Of a DNA stretch of 64,000 nt, positions 22,841 to 39,600 are shown piece after piece; the stretch's first letter is position 1, and each line of letters begins with the position of its first letter. Both the position numbers and the translations under genes were made by a program. Below the pieces are notes generated by a model. That model saw only the letters and a list, made by a program, of their open reading frames with translations, was not told the DNA's origin and ran no database searches. The DNA comes from Blasia pusilla (taxonomy: Eukaryota; Marchantiophyta; Marchantiopsida; Blasiales): NCBI GenBank assembly GCA_050084515.1, contig CM114273.1, positions 15,996,001-16,060,000 of the forward strand, in the 5' to 3' direction.

Positions 22841-23189
22841 ATCAATGTCTATATGCTATATTATCAACTACGCCTATTTCTAGTGAAATTAAAAGTTGAA
22901 TATGGATAATTCGACAAGTAATTGGTAAGAACTTGCACTATCCTTGCGATCATCCAAGTACATGAGACTTGTCCCTACTCATATGCCTGCACCTTCGTGC
23001 TCAAGTTCCAAGTTTCCCACCATTTTAAGATCCATTATGGCGGAAAAACTAAACCATACGGTGCCATCGTGCTATTAAAACTTATCGACACCTAGGTTGC
23101 GTGAAACGACCGTCCAATTGGGGGTGAGAGGATTACCACTCATGATGTTGTGAGGGATATCATGTTTCGTATTGCTCGCGAGAGTGGCT
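22841..23189. other. No gene seen
   Basis: AT-rich stretch between C1 and the repeat at 23190. Nothing recognisable. Confidence 0.4.
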
Positions 23190-23197
23190 TCCATGTA

Positions 23198-23249
<52 letters not shown>

Positions 23250-23665
23250 CACTCTCCATCCAAGATTCGCTTATTCATGCTGATCTTTATATGACATGAG
23301 AGGCTGAGGTGGCGGCGGCGGGTGTGTGAGCCCATGTGATGGCACAATGGAGATTGCTATAAGGAGTGACTGCGGTGAAGAACACCCATCTCCATAGTTG
23401 CCTTCATCACCCTAGCCATAGAGATGTATGAAGCTATGGGGAGAGGTTTGGCTTGTTCCTTACAGACTGAACTCGACGTCTCCAATAGGGAATGTTGTCC
23501 TTAGATATTGCGATTCTTTGTTGTAAGTAATGAGTCTCCATGACTTTGCAACGCGCCCAAGCTAATGGACTTTTGTGACAAGCTTAGGAGGTTGGAGATT
23601 GAGTTAGAAGCCCTAAGTGTTGTTGATATTATCCTTTTCGTGAGTTTAGCCTAAAAAAGATGCCC
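23190..23665 (+). repeat. Dispersed repeat flanking HCT, left copy, with (AG)n
   Basis: Starts TTCCATGTAAGG then (AG)n at 23200-23247. It continues with blocks shared with 30085-30500: TTTATATGAC, AGAGATGTAT, GATTCTTTGTTGTA, GTCTCCAT, CTAATG.ACTTTTG and GAGTTTAGCC. Diverged but collinear. Family unknown. Confidence 0.6.
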
Positions 23666-24733
23666 CTTTTCTTTTTTCGAGGTGGTAGTGGCTTCGCATA
23701 CCGTTCGAATCCGATTTTTTTAACCCATAGTGTCCTTATTTACTTATTTACATCGCGTAAGCTAATGGGCTTTTGCTTCTTAAGCAAAGTAAACAGTGAC
23801 GAGGTACCGGGGGGCGGGTGGAACTTCGCAGGGGCACACGCCGTAATCTGTCCTAGTTGAGCAGGAGTGGTAAGTAGCTAGAGAACGCCGGAAGTGAAGG
23901 TGGCTGGCGGCGTTGGAGGGGTAGATGAGGGGAAGGACAGTGGTTGGTAGGGAGCAGTGGAGAGGCGAGATGCGTGGCTGGCGTGGAGTTGTCGAGTAAG
24001 GTGGTCAGAGTGACTCGGGTCGAGTGCGGTATAAATGCAGGCGGGATACAACTCTCGAATGTACCAGCAGCGCAGAACAATCTCTTGCCAGACATGATGT
24101 CAATGTAGCCCTCCATTGGGAGGTTGAGCCCGAAACGCACTTGCATTCAGTAGACGGTTCAGGGTTTAAAGCTGCGCCGCTACAAGGTCGGCTTAACTGT
24201 GATATGTCCACCGAGCGATTAGACAAGAGCAAGGAGGAGAACTCAACAATTTTTTTCCTGAAGAGTCAGATGTGTGTACGAACTTCTTTCGAGCTGGTTA
24301 GTTCGAACAGTAAGGACTGCCGCGAATGCGAATTTGATAATAGGTAGGGGCCGTATGTGCAGGGTGGTTGTTTCCCAGCGCACTGAAGCCGAGGCCGGAA
24401 GCTGCTGGTGCTGATCTGGAAGAGAGCAGGAGAATCTGCCAGTAGTGCCACTGGTAAGGAAGTCTCGAAGCGCTGTGAGGAAAAGGCATGCATTCTATGT
24501 GCTGTCCAAACTGGTTCTTGTAGACTCCCAACCCAACCCCCACCCTGCATTGTTTCCCCTCGGGATCACTTCCGCTTCTTAGCGTCTCCAGGAGGATACA
24601 GGACACGAATAAAAGAAGCACTTGTCGTGCGTAGGGCTACCCTAGCGATCTGAAGCCAGTCCTGCTACTATAAGTGCTGCCTCGTTTCACGCTCATTATC
24701 ACTAGATAACCTGTCATCTATTTCTCAAGTTTG
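23666..24733. other. Upstream region of HCT; no gene seen
   Basis: About 1 kb of mostly unique DNA, more GC-rich than the TE regions, with no ORF showing recognisable motifs. It probably includes distal promoter sequence of HCT. Confidence 0.4.
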
Positions 24734-24740
24734 TATATAT
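24734..24740 (+). promoter_or_regulatory. Candidate TATA box of HCT
   Basis: TATATAT about 500 bp upstream of the ATG; an alternative (CTATAAGTG) is at 24669-24677. If transcription starts near 24770, the long leader could hold a small intron, with a donor-like GGTAAGATG near 24820 and an acceptor-like CCCACAG ending near 24902. This is inference; no transcript data are visible. Confidence 0.3.
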
Positions 24741-25235
24741 CAGGGACTGGCACACCGGTCTCTCTCATCTCACGAGGTCTCTCAGGGACGATGCACGGCG
24801 ATCTGTACTGCCTTGGGTAGGTAAGATGTGCGCTAGTAACGTGCTTCTGTTAAACTTGCATTGTGAGTTACTATAGATTAATGGTGATGGCTGTGCCCAC
24901 AGGACCGCTCATCGTGGCAGCCACTTCAAAACGACCGATGAACTGTCCATGTTGTAAGGTTCCAAATTTGTCGTTCGGATCGATGACTCGCGTTGGTGCA
25001 GTCGCGTACGGCTCGATCAGATCAAGTTTTTGGTAGACTCGGTGTCTGCTGCAGGCAGGAAATTGATTCTCGAACGTTCCTCCCCAAATTCGGAGTAAGT
25101 CTGTCTCAGAGGCAGTCGGCCGGCCGTAACGTAGAGATTTATTTTGCTGCCAATGTCGCCTTTGTGGGCCGCCAACGGCTGGATTTTAACCCGTCATCCG
25201 ACGCGTGATGTGTAGGTCTTCGGCAGTCAGCAGCT

Positions 25236-28120
<2,885 letters not shown>

Positions 28121-30084
28121 ACGGGTAAAGTTGCCGAAGTAGGAGATACTGTGATCTGTAAACACTGTCATTCAACATCGGGATACACCTGAGGAATACC
28201 ATGTCATTGTACATATAGCGTAGACAATTGCTTTCGAATAACATTGCTTACATCGACGGTAAAATACAGCCATCGGTTTCCACAAACGTAACAATTCAGA
28301 TATTTACAGGAGTTATCATCTGTCTCGTTGCCACAGGACTTGTGTGGGTGGGTTAACTTGCAAATGTGTGAACTTCGAAGGAGGTTTGTACAGTGAGGTA
28401 AAATATTGTGGTCTGAATAGATGGGATATTAACTCTGGCCTTCGGACATTTCCTCTTTCTTCTCTTTGTGGCCCAGTAAGGATCTTACTTTTATATATTT
28501 AAATTTAAAATACTAAAGCCGGTGACCGCTCATAAGGTGGGACGCGCATAACATTGGATGCGCGGCTTGGAAGTATATCGAGTTCTCAAGCCTGGAATTA
28601 GATCTCGGACTTGGCGACACCTGTAATTATCTGATGGTATGGCTTGGGAGCGTCCAACAGCCTTCCCAGAATTACTGGCGAAACTCTCGTCGGCGCCTCG
28701 TCAAGTTGCCTTTAAGATTTGACAGGCGCCTTGTAATCTGTTGCAATGCCGATGGCGGCAAAGGCACTGTTGTGTGCAACCTTCTTCTCGTGCTCCCTGC
28801 TGGAAGGACGTTGAGTTTTCATAGTAAAATCTCATCACTGTATTTATGTATCTTGTATTCCGGATGGATTACCTGCTTTTTTTGAGGTCTTCTAACGTGT
28901 ATCTTCGTAAACCTCCGGCGGAATGTGGATTGTATTTTGTAAAGCCAACATCCTGTCTGCCTGACAGTCGGATCTTGGCGATTACCCACATGGAACTATG
29001 GTGATGGTGCTGTAAAGGACATCGGATACTTGTGTACGCCGCTTAACTTTCTCTGAAAGTTCTCACATAGTGCCAACTCGTCGCCTTGCCACTAACTCAC
29101 CACCGCTTGCCTACTGCGCATTGGCTGGCGATTATACCCCATGACAGGCAACTCAACATGGAATCTGGGAAAAGATATACGTTTGTATTCTATCTGTCAT
29201 CTAGAAATCTCTCCATCGTGCGAATTTAGCATGGGCTTGTTCCTCTAACTCGCCTCCGGAGAATCTTCATGGGTTTTGTGAAAGAGTTGTAACGCCGATG
29301 AATATGAGTAAGTCTCTCTTACGGCCACCAAATCATACTACGACTTTATGAATATACGACTACAGGAACGGAAGTTTCCAAGCGTTTACAAGCCTCTTTT
29401 GATAATTTTTTAAAACATGTTTTCATCTTAGAATTTCTATAACTTGTTTTCATCATATCCCTGCTTGTAATCTTTTTCTCTTTATAGTTATTATTTATTT
29501 TCGACAATATATATAAGTGACCTTACGATGTGCATAAGCCTTGGCATGCATCTTTTTGGAGGGTTTTCATTTGTATAATTGTTCGTTCACTAGTGTTCTT
29601 GTTATCAGATATGTTTCAAGTTATAATTGTGTGGATCTTTGAGTTGGTGGTGGCTACCAGCCTATATCTTTTCGCATTCCATTATGCATTTTTTGACTTC
29701 TCTTTTGAGATGTGATTACCATTCTTTTTCCTCTTTTGAAGTTTGTTTTATAACAAAGTGAATATTATATACTAGAGACTTAGCAGCTAAGGTCACTCAT
29801 GAAACACGGTAAGAATGTGAGGTCATCCACGGCAGGTGGGCTATGCTCGCCACCCCAGTGCTTAGCACTCGCTGAAAGAAAACGTATTCTATGCCATGAA
29901 AAGTAGAATGAAGAGAAGATAATTCAATCCACTTTCTATACTTTTTTCATTTTCTTCATATAACTCCAGTCACCATTTTCCATTTACTATCTCTTTAGAT
30001 AAAGAACTGCAAAGCCATTGTGCATTGATACATGTCACCAATGACAAATTATATTACGTAGCTCCATTTATTATTGTTTGTGAG
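28121..30084. other. Downstream of HCT; no gene seen
   Basis: AT-rich intergenic DNA with only short frames. No TE or RNA motif recognised. Confidence 0.4.
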
Positions 30085-30500
30085 ATTGACTTCCATATGT
30101 AGAGAGAGAGAGACATTACTCCACGCTGGATTCTTTTATTGGTTTTTATATGACGCGGGAGGTTGAGATGTACATCAATTCCTTCCCCCTAACCATATAG
30201 ATGTATTGGGTTATGGGGGAAAGGGTTGACTCAATCTTTACTATTTGTGCTCATTATTTCTAGTCGAGAAATAAATTATCTTTAGCTAATATGATTCTTT
30301 GTCGTAGACACCGGGTCTCCATAATTTTAGAATGTGTTAATGTGCTTTTGCTACGGACGCAAGTTATGGGAGACGCTATGCTAGAGGACTTTTTAGGAGT
30401 AGTCATGTCCAATATTAATTAAATATCTAGACATGATTAATATTTTGTTTGCTGTTATGAGTTTAGCCCGATAGGAGGCACCCTTTCCTTTTTCCCACTT
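30085..30500 (+). repeat. Dispersed repeat flanking HCT, right copy
   Basis: Collinear with 23190-23665 in the same orientation: TTCCATATGTAGAGAGAG, TTTTATATGACGCG, ATAGATGTATTGGG, GATTCTTTGTCGTAG, GGTCTCCATAAT and GAGTTTAGCCCGATA. The (AG)n tract is short here (about 13 nt). Confidence 0.6.
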
Positions 30501-33113
30501 TACTCTTGGAATCCCCCTCTTTCGTATCTATTAAGAAAGGTTGCATGTGACTTAAATTATAAACCCTTGCGGATGGAATAATTTCGGAATTTGGACGAGA
30601 CGATAGCGCTCCACCAGTTCACCATAGGTTTTACACGTATTAGTCTCGGTTGTCCATAGCTTTGAAAGGGAAATATGGTATTCAAGTTCTTTCTGACACA
30701 GGCATCTATGAAAAGTTGAGAAAACCTTAGAACCGAGTTATTGAGGACGCGGAAATCTCACGGCACCGATCTTCTTTTACCGTACGAATCTACTTTATTC
30801 CACGATTCCACAATCTCGGGTGTCGCGGCTGAGAGCCAGCTGGCTGTACGAAAGTGAGTAACTCAGCTCTTCCATATAAAATTCCCACTTTATTATAGTA
30901 TAGGTTCCATTTAGTTATAGGCTTTCAGGCATATCGGTTTCTTACCGAGAGAACTTTGAAGGTACATGGCAATTTCCGGCCGGTTTTCTTAAACTTTAAT
31001 AAAGAGCACCCAATTTTCATGTCGAGAATTTGATTAAAATTTCAAATTTAAACCGGTAATCACACGTTCTCAACCGGTTCTTGCCGAACATAGATTTAGT
31101 TACCATGATTTTAGACAAGACGGGAACTGTTCCCTTCGCGTGTTGGTCACAGCGTGTATCCAGCAGCCGCAAGCGCTTCCTTGTGTCTGGGCTCCAGCAG
31201 TTTGGAGAAGCTTCTTTGTGTAATTAGTGAATGTTACAGTAGGATTCTCTTGGGTAACCTTCCCCCATCTAAAAGTTGACTGGAATTCTGGAACTAGAGG
31301 ATGTGAAAATTTCGAGGAGGCAAGCAGTCGCATGCTGGGCCCCACATGGAGAACAATGACGAAGCACGAAAGAATAGTACTGTGATTTGAAGGGACTACC
31401 GGATATCACTGGTAAGTGTAACTCGATGGGATGCCAAGCAAATGCCAGTAACTACGCTCTCCTGTGCACATGGAGAAATTTCTAGTCAATAGTCACTCCT
31501 ATCCTCCATCGAATTTGATGTCCAGCAAGGACGCCTTGCCATATTTTATGGAATCGTGGCGACGTAACTCAACTGTGGATTGGATACTCCCTGTGAGTAC
31601 CATACACGAGAATCATATTTCACGCGGGAATGTGCTCACTTTGTGCCCTTCGTCAGTGAGCTCATTGAACTGTTGGCTGCTCTGGGGAGATTTCAGGAAA
31701 TGGCAAGTTGGATGTAGTTTGGCTTCAGGAAATATGCGAAATTGTGAGTAATTTCGCGAAGTCTTGGGCTATCTCGCTAGGAATGGTAGGTTGCAGGACC
31801 TAGTCGAATCTGTCTTTCCGCTGCCACCTGCATGTATCTCTTTTGTGCCTCACTTGACAGGAATGTTCATGTTGTCCATGTGCCACTGTTGTGTTATGTG
31901 TACTTTTCTAGACACGACGCGACAGTGTGGAACACTTTCGAAAGGGTTCAGTTGAGTGAAACTGAATCGTATGGGGTGTGTGACCCTTTCTAGGTGAGGA
32001 TTATCAGTTAATTTCTCACGTATCGGGGCAAAATTCCTAAGGTTACCTTTTAAATGTTGCACATTGTTTCCAGGTTGTATGCTCCGTGATTCATGGACAT
32101 TCCAACAATGGAGGTGTCATACGGGTGGTTTGTGATGCACAAAGGTCACAAAGTAGAGAGGCACCAAATCACGGTGCTATCAACCAAAAGGTGGGCCAAA
32201 AGATGGCTACCAAAAGGGAGGATGGAATAGAGTAAGACCAAAGTCGTGGATCGATTCGGTCACAAATTATAGAGGCAAGTCTTTTGGAACATCAATCGTG
32301 GGAATTGTGCATGCGATAAGAGAGAACCTTTACAAGATAATCAATGGTGGAAATCATTAAGAAAATGGGAGGGGAAAAAGTGGGGGCGCTTGGCCAAAGG
32401 TCAAGCGAAAGTTCAATTCTCGACCCTAGTGAGAGAGTAATCCCTTCAATGGTATTTTAGTCTACCACCTACTCCACTTTAGATGTAATTCCAAGTGAGA
32501 AAGTCCCTTCCCTAGAGACATGTGTAGTTCGTCTAGGATTTCTTAGGTCATCCCAAACCTCGGCCCCTAGTTGTAACATTTATTTTGACTCCCAATTCCT
32601 TATGGGACTATTTGAAATTCATGGTGACCTTGGGATGAGTCTTTTGGATTATCTTGCCTATCTTAACTCTCCATATGTCATCCATTCCATATTTCATGTA
32701 TTTCATGGTTAGTCTTGCCTACGTTCTTCCTTCCCAAGACTACTCTTAAAAATCCCTTCCCATGTTGATCGGTCCAAGTTTCATGCCCACTCATCCACGG
32801 TTCAGAACTAGACTTAGGGCTCACCTTCCCTTTGTATCTAGACTGCTAACAGTGAGTTGTCTTGCCTCTTGATCTTCACTCACGTTTTGAAGCTCTCATA
32901 GCTATAGTTACTTATCATGCTCTTTACTTAGCTATTGCATGTGCATGTGGGAGTATTAAGAGAATGCGAAGGTTCCCACCCTTCTCTAGTCTTGCAACTA
33001 GTATACGTCTAGGAAATGAATTCAAAGGTTCCCTTTGATCCACAATCATGACTCATTTCTAAAGTCCTTCCTAGTGTATGCAACTTAGACTAGGCTATTC
33101 ATAATGCGACCCT
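30501..33113. other. Intergenic; no gene seen
   Basis: 2.6 kb without recognisable coding sequence or known repeat. ORFs are short and lack motifs. Confidence 0.4.
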
Positions 33114-33231
33114 TGTCGTACGCGTACACATCATTACACAACGTACATCCGCTATCACTGAATGCACACACGGTCCCATGCTAACTCATGGAATCCACAC
33201 ATCGAGACGTTCAAGTACCAAAATAACTCCA
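33114..33231 (-). mobile_element. 3' LTR of second PHD-type Ty3/gypsy element (copy c)
   Basis: 118 bp with TG (TGTCGTACGC) and CA (AACTCCA) ends, aligned to the 126-bp LTRs at 2152-2277 and 2797-2922. The minus-strand purine tract (AAGGGGGCGAT) adjoins its inner edge, as in copy b. Confidence 0.65.
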
Positions 33232-33316
33232 ATCGCCCCCTTAGCTGGTGATTAGGCCCCTATAACTCCAGATAGCCATCTATCCCTACCTACTATGACA
33301 TACATCTCTAAGACGC

Positions 33317-34594
33317 TCTTGTGTCGAGAGCTTTTCTTCGAGTGAGGGCGGACCTCCTAGTTATGGCAGACATGGTTGATCCCAAGTGAATTCTATAAGA
33401 AGTTCTCCTTTTTAAGTACAGAATTATTATATAAGCCCTCCATTCTCTCAGACAGGAATCACGAATGGTAGTGCCGAGGTGATCACTTCTTCATAACATC
33501 AAACCCCAAGATTCGTAACGATGAAGTCCCTCTAAACTACTTTGCCCTTGTACATAAGAAAAATAATAGGACTAGTGTTAAACCCTACTTGAGCAGACCC
33601 ATTAAAATCCATAGATCATTATATAAGGACATAAAAAGTACAATCTCATGTCCTTCTGTACGTGACAATAAGAAGAATCACTAGAGTTGGAGATTGCATG
33701 ACCTGGTTCATGAATGCCTCCCCAAAGTGATAAACTAGATAGTGAGTAATGCCTATCTACGAAAAGAATCTTGACATGGTACGAAGTAAGGAAATGAAAA
33801 TCGGATACGACTCGTGCTCCACCCCTATCCCTACTTAATAAACATCCTCTACTCTCCTCAAGAATGGGTTTTGGTAGAGTTGCTCTCCCAAGAGGGGTAA
33901 TCCACTCTCATTTGGAAAATAACAAGCGGAAACCATCCACTGTCTCTAGTATGACAAAACTCCCCTAAGATGACAAGTCTCTCATCTCCACACATACCCG
34001 ACTCTAGAACCTCCCGAAGAATAGACCATGGTCAAGTTATTCTACCAAGAGGGATAATCCACTCTCATTAGAAGAGCAAGCAAGCCCAAAGCCATCCACT
34101 CAAGAGTGAGATGAGAAACTCAAGAAGTAAAGTAGAAGGTGATGAACCCTTGAAGGTACCTGCTCGGTATATATTCTCAAGGGATCCATAAGAGTATAAA
34201 ATAGGGCTAATCTTATCTTGTTATGCATGGCTTTCTCTCAGGGCTTAGCCAATCTCCTTTTGACAAAAATAGATTACATGTTATTTCCTCCAAAATATCC
34301 TCATTAACTCACTTCATATCCTCCAAACAACCCAAACTATCCTAGCCACCAACTAAGACTACTTTTGATTTTCTTTCATTAATATACCAACCCCACTACT
34401 TTACTTTTATATTCCCATCTCTTATTTATTACCTCTTTTCCTAAAGTTGGGCCTGCACAAATAAGCCACCCTAAAGAGGTTCAAACATGAAAATTTCATT
34501 TTCCTAAGCTAATTTACTTAATACTAATAAAGCTCTCTCTAACATTTAATGAGAGAGGAGTTTACATAGTGGGTGATTTTACTATACAACAATG
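33317..34594. mobile_element. Insertion of ~1.3 kb inside PHD-type element; possible solo LTR
   Basis: The first PHD-type copy runs without a gap across CTCTCGGACGCTAAGAGCA (near 3001-3019). Here the matching sequence is split, with GACGCT at 33311-33316 and AAGAG resuming at about 34595. The insert starts near TGTGTCGAGAGC and ends near ATACAACA, and has TTATATAAGCCC near 33426. TG...CA ends suggest a solo LTR, but no clean target duplication is visible. Confidence 0.4.
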
Positions 34595-36660
34595 CTAAGA
34601 GAAAAAAGTCCGGGTGCTCATGTGGCCCCATCGTTAGTCTTCTTCTTATCATCTATGTCACAGATACAAGTTGAAATCTATAATTACATACTCTAAGTAC
34701 ATTTGAGGCACATTCATCATCCTCGAGGAACCATAGTGAGAGGTGATGTGAAACATGCCATATGCCACCCTGTCAAACATCCATCACAGACTAGCATACA
34801 ACACCTACGACGTTGGATGTTCTACTCGTGGTTGCACTATGGGCATAATAACATAACATACATTGCAAGCTTTCAAGAACTACTACTAAGCTTGGATCAA
34901 ATAGAGCGTCAATATTAGGGAGGTGATGGCAAAACCTCAAACACTCTCAAGATAGTGCACCCTACAATCACATCCAACGTCGTGTATGCCGTTTGCTACA
35001 AGTAGACTTAGTATCCTTGATGAAATCTTTGGACAGTCGGTCGATAATCGTCTCTCTGGATATTTGCATACCTCAAAGTGTCCCGATGGTGTGCAATCGC
35101 CAAGTTCTCAAACTCCATGGCCATCAATCTCCGAAACAACTCAACCCTTTGAGAAAATGCTCGCATCCATACATGAAGGTCATCAAGATTCAACACCTCA
35201 CTAGTATCTTGAAAAATGGCCATAGGTAAATTGTGCTCTCAACCATAAAGCATCAAGTATGGTGAGAAAGATGCTAAGGATGCTTGCCTATTGAACTTAT
35301 ATCCCATCGCCAACCACGGCAATTGGAGGTCCCAATCTCCTAGGCGACCTCTTTGCAAGCCATAATTGCATAAATCTCCATTCATCGTCTATGCAATCCT
35401 CTCCGCTAGTCCATCCGCCTGAAGATAATCTCGCAAAGTGGTATGGTGGTTGATCAATGCTTGATCACACAAGGCTTGAAACTCCACATGAAACTCCGTA
35501 CCCTGGTTTGTCAACACCTCAGCTAGTGTATCATAATGACTAAGCACTCAATCTAGGAAGACATACGCTACTTCCTAACTTGCTTTTTCAAACAATGCAA
35601 CCAGCTCTATCCACTTCGAGAAGTGCTCGACCATCACCAACATATAAGGACTGTGGCGCTCTGTTAAAGGTAAACGTCTTGCAAAATCCAAACTCCATCT
35701 ATAACCTAAACCCATGATCAAAAGCGGATGCAATTGTGGAGTCAGAGCATTGAATGATGTAAAGACCCAATCACACACCATTTATTTGGCAACAAACTGT
35801 TGAATGTCACTCTTCATGCCTCGCTACCAATGCTGTATGTGGAGCAAGCTATACGTCCTATTTACTCCAAAGTGACCAAACTCCTCATGGGCATGTTGCA
35901 CCAAACGTGCTCTCTTCAAAGGATGCGGCACTACACGTACTCACAAGTGATCAGATCCTACAACAAGCCAAACAATTTTGGTGGGAGGAGACATGTGTCC
36001 CCTCCCACCAAAATTGTCTAGCTTGTTGTAGGATCCGATCTCGCTCTCTAGCACCCATTTTGCTCGCGACGTTTCCACTACGCACATACTCTATCCTCAT
36101 AAATATCTCAGCCAATTTTTGCCTGCTCACCGACCTCTGGATCTAATGATTCTCCATCAGACCTCGCCATCAAAGTCTCACCATGCATGCTAGCTCTCCA
36201 TAGGCAACAAGCCCAAATAGGCTGACGTGTGCCATTCCGATACCATCTCCTTATCACTCTCTTCATGCCCTTGAGCTCCAGTTGCACCTTGCTAACTCAG
36301 GCATGGTTTACAACTCAACCTATCTACATATTGGCTGAGCATTCTAGATTGATGTACCACCTGGAAATCATACCCCTGCAAAAATAAAGCCCACCTCGCA
36401 AGCTTCCATGTAAGCTTTCCGGACTCTATCAACCACTTAAGTGGTAGATGATCAGTAATAATTGTAAAGGGTTGCAAAATAAATAACACCCAAAATGCGC
36501 GAGAACCCACACTGCAGCCAAACACTCATCGAGTCATCCTCATACGAGTTAAGCTTCGCCTCTAGAGCGTTGTCTGAGAAAGTAACATAAGCCACCATAA
36601 AATCTCTACCCTCATCGTCATGCTGGGTGAGCACCACTCCAAGCCCCAACATACTCCAAC
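34595..36660 (-). pseudogene. PHD-type Ty3/gypsy element 2: RNase H and integrase end of pol, decayed
   Basis: Minus strand, leftward. RNase H: VVLTQHDDEGRDFMVAYV at about 36640-36590, and FTIITDHLPLKWLIESGKLT with YDFQVVHQS at 36470-36340. Integrase core start: WSLDFARRLPLTERHSPYML and VEHFSKWIEL at 35620-35730. Integrase C-terminal region: 35008-35223, ending RFHQGY. A degraded PHD-finger region lies near 34690-34850. The order matches the fragment at 2923-5170. Numerous stops and frameshifts. Confidence 0.75.
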
Positions 36661-39600
36661 TGTATGCAAGTGGAAAGGACGCTCTCTAATAGATCTCCTC
36701 CGTATGGGCGCGGAAGTCAACATGTCCTTGAGCAATTTTCATGCACATCTTCCTTGGCAGGCATGACACTCGCATACTCTCCATGCGACATCTCCACTAG
36801 TCCTGCTCCAACCAAGTCTTGGCTCCTACTTTGAATCGGATCCCTCTCCATATCACTGTACTTGTAGGGTCATTGGAAAATCGGCATGTTGCTAGAGAAC
36901 TCTATGCGGATCCTTGGACCCTTCAACGTACCTAAATCATGCATGCTAAATGAAAAACAAATCCTATAAGTCCTAAGGAACTCATACATCTGGCGCGGCT
37001 CTTCTCTTGTTAACTTAGAGGCCATATATGGCTCCCAAGTCTCCAACGTGACTATAAAAGGACTCTCAAGTGTAGATATCGATGGTTGTTATGGTGCAAC
37101 CCCATCTTGGACAACAGATTTCGACTAATCCCTTGCAATCAACTCCAAACTCTCATCTACTCCGTGTGTAGTACCATGAACCATGCTCGATTCTTGTGGC
37201 TGCCATCTCTTGGCGTACCTGCAAAACATCCCAAGAAGTCCAAGGATGTCTCTCCTGATCATCCCTAGGTTGCCGATCGATCTCTACGGATCTCGCCCCC
37301 AACCAATGCCTTAACCATCTCGGAAGGCATGAGGCTTACGAATGCAACATGTGTGACCTATCAAAACCTCATTCAACCCTCCTCAACTACTCCTAAGATG
37401 ATAATCCATGTCAAGTAGTTTAGGTCCATTGCTTGATCCAAGACATGACATCGTGATGCCTCTGATAGTGACGGTATTGCCTAGGGTACTGCCGTCACTG
37501 TGTGGGAAATCTCATTGCCTGCTCTCGCTCATCGATATTGGGCTCCATCAACTGCTGTGCCTAATCCTCCCAAACCAAGCCAAGTCCGGCCTCCTTTTAT
37601 GCATATGAAGCGAGAAAACTCAAAAAGTAAGAAAGGCTACATGTGGCATGCCTATCTTATTGCCATATTTAACGGCGGTTGATCATCATGCCTCATTGCC
37701 TATGATCGAAGATTCAGATCTAGAATAGAATCCACCAACAAATGGGAGGGGTGCTCCACTTGCGCATACGCCCTCCGTAACACCTTATATGGCACCAAGT
37801 TGGTTCATCATAGATGCGGGAGATGTTCTTGTGACACTACACTCGCAACATCCAAAAACACTACTAGGCCGATCCAAGCTCGCACTTGATGTGCACTCGT
37901 CACCACCCGTGAACTTCAGTTGTCCAACAGAATGTACAATGGAGAACGAGACTGATGTTCCTCCAAATATTGCAAGATCCTCATCATCTCCCAAAACAAT
38001 ATGGACCAAGTGTCACCTAACCCGCTACCTCGTCCAACATTTGACTAGCCCTAACATGGCCAACCAACAATGACCAAATCAATGATCCCTAACCGCCCTA
38101 AGTTCTACATCCCAGCAACGAAATTTCTCTCCGTAGGGAACTTTGATACCCATGTACGGCGGACACAGAAAACAAGTCACAAAAATGGAGCCGTAACTTT
38201 GCCACATGGCATATTGAAACATGTCACGCAAGCTCATCAACCTCAATATACAAATACTGATGCACACGCACTTATGAGTGCAAAGGAGCAGCCCACCTAC
38301 TACTCATCTTTTCAAAGAGATCCAACACCCCAATACCCTCCTCTAGGATGCACCACACAATGGGTGTGATGTCCAAGGGCATCATAGTAGCACTCCTAGC
38401 TACCTCCGGTTCCTTTGACTTGTCTCGCTCTGGTGCGAACATCTCACTCCATGCCATTTGGACATGCTCATCGACCAAGCCTCCAAGCTCCTCACTCAAG
38501 CCCCACAATGACACCTCTCCTCCATAAAATGATGCGGCTTCCATAATACTTGTCTCCGTAGAAGTTTCAGGCATCGGCATGTCCCCTACATAGACATACC
38601 CCTCAACCAAATCACTAGGCCACGTGATGGCGCTATTGAATGCAGCTGATATCGCCATCTCTCCTAGCCGTCGCCCGATCACTCCACCTATGAATTCAAC
38701 ATGTAACGAGCTAAGTTGCCCATCACATGAATACCATCGTGGTTTGTAGGATGTTGACTCCTCCCAATAATCGAGGGAAAATCCCATGGGAAAACACTGC
38801 TCCTCCAACCAAGATGACATAGCACTTGACATCGGTCACTATCGCCTTGGCTCGCACCACCTAGCAACTGGAACTTGCCATGAATTTGAGGTGGATGGCT
38901 TGAGCATAGGCTCCAAGGCTAGGTCCATCATCTCCTCTATAATCAACCCTAAATGTAATGGAGGAACACCAACTCCATGATCACATAGCATAGCAGCCAA
39001 CCAGAAAACCTCGGCGGGCCCACCTCCCAACATCGTAACATCGGAAGCAAAAAACCATGGGGTGTGGTATATGGTAGTGGCCTCCCCCAATAATGTAATA
39101 GACATGAGCTCTATGTGAGCATCAACATTAGGAGTCGCTGCACTCGCTTCTCCCAACGTCCTCCGTGCTTGCACACCAAAAACTCTCCAAGAACTCTGAT
39201 CAGAACTCATCGATGGGATCATCATCGCCTCGGTCAAATAAAGTAAATGACTGAGGAAGCCAAGTCTGTTTCTTGGCTTCCTCTCATTGCGGATCTAACT
39301 GTGCAATTGCTCTACGTGTAACTATGAGGGATGCCTCCATCTGTGCAACCCTGCACATCCAACCATGATCCTCCATGTCTGTGATTGCTCCATATGACGA
39401 TGATGCCACAGACCCGACATCGAGTAATTGCAATTTAGGAGCGGTAAGAGGAGAGGAACAGAGGAGAGAGGAAAGAGGAAGATATTGGAAACCCCTAGGG
39501 CTCTCTTGGTTTGAAGAGAGTTTCGGATTGGTTGAAGAGAGGAAAGTTTTGACAAATTGAAAAGGAAATTTTTTTCCAAAAAAACAATTTTTTTTCCATA

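Noticed and set aside
28121-33113. tRNA, rRNA or other structural RNA genes
   Set aside because: No cloverleaf-like or conserved rRNA sequence was recognised by eye. A covariance-model search was not possible.
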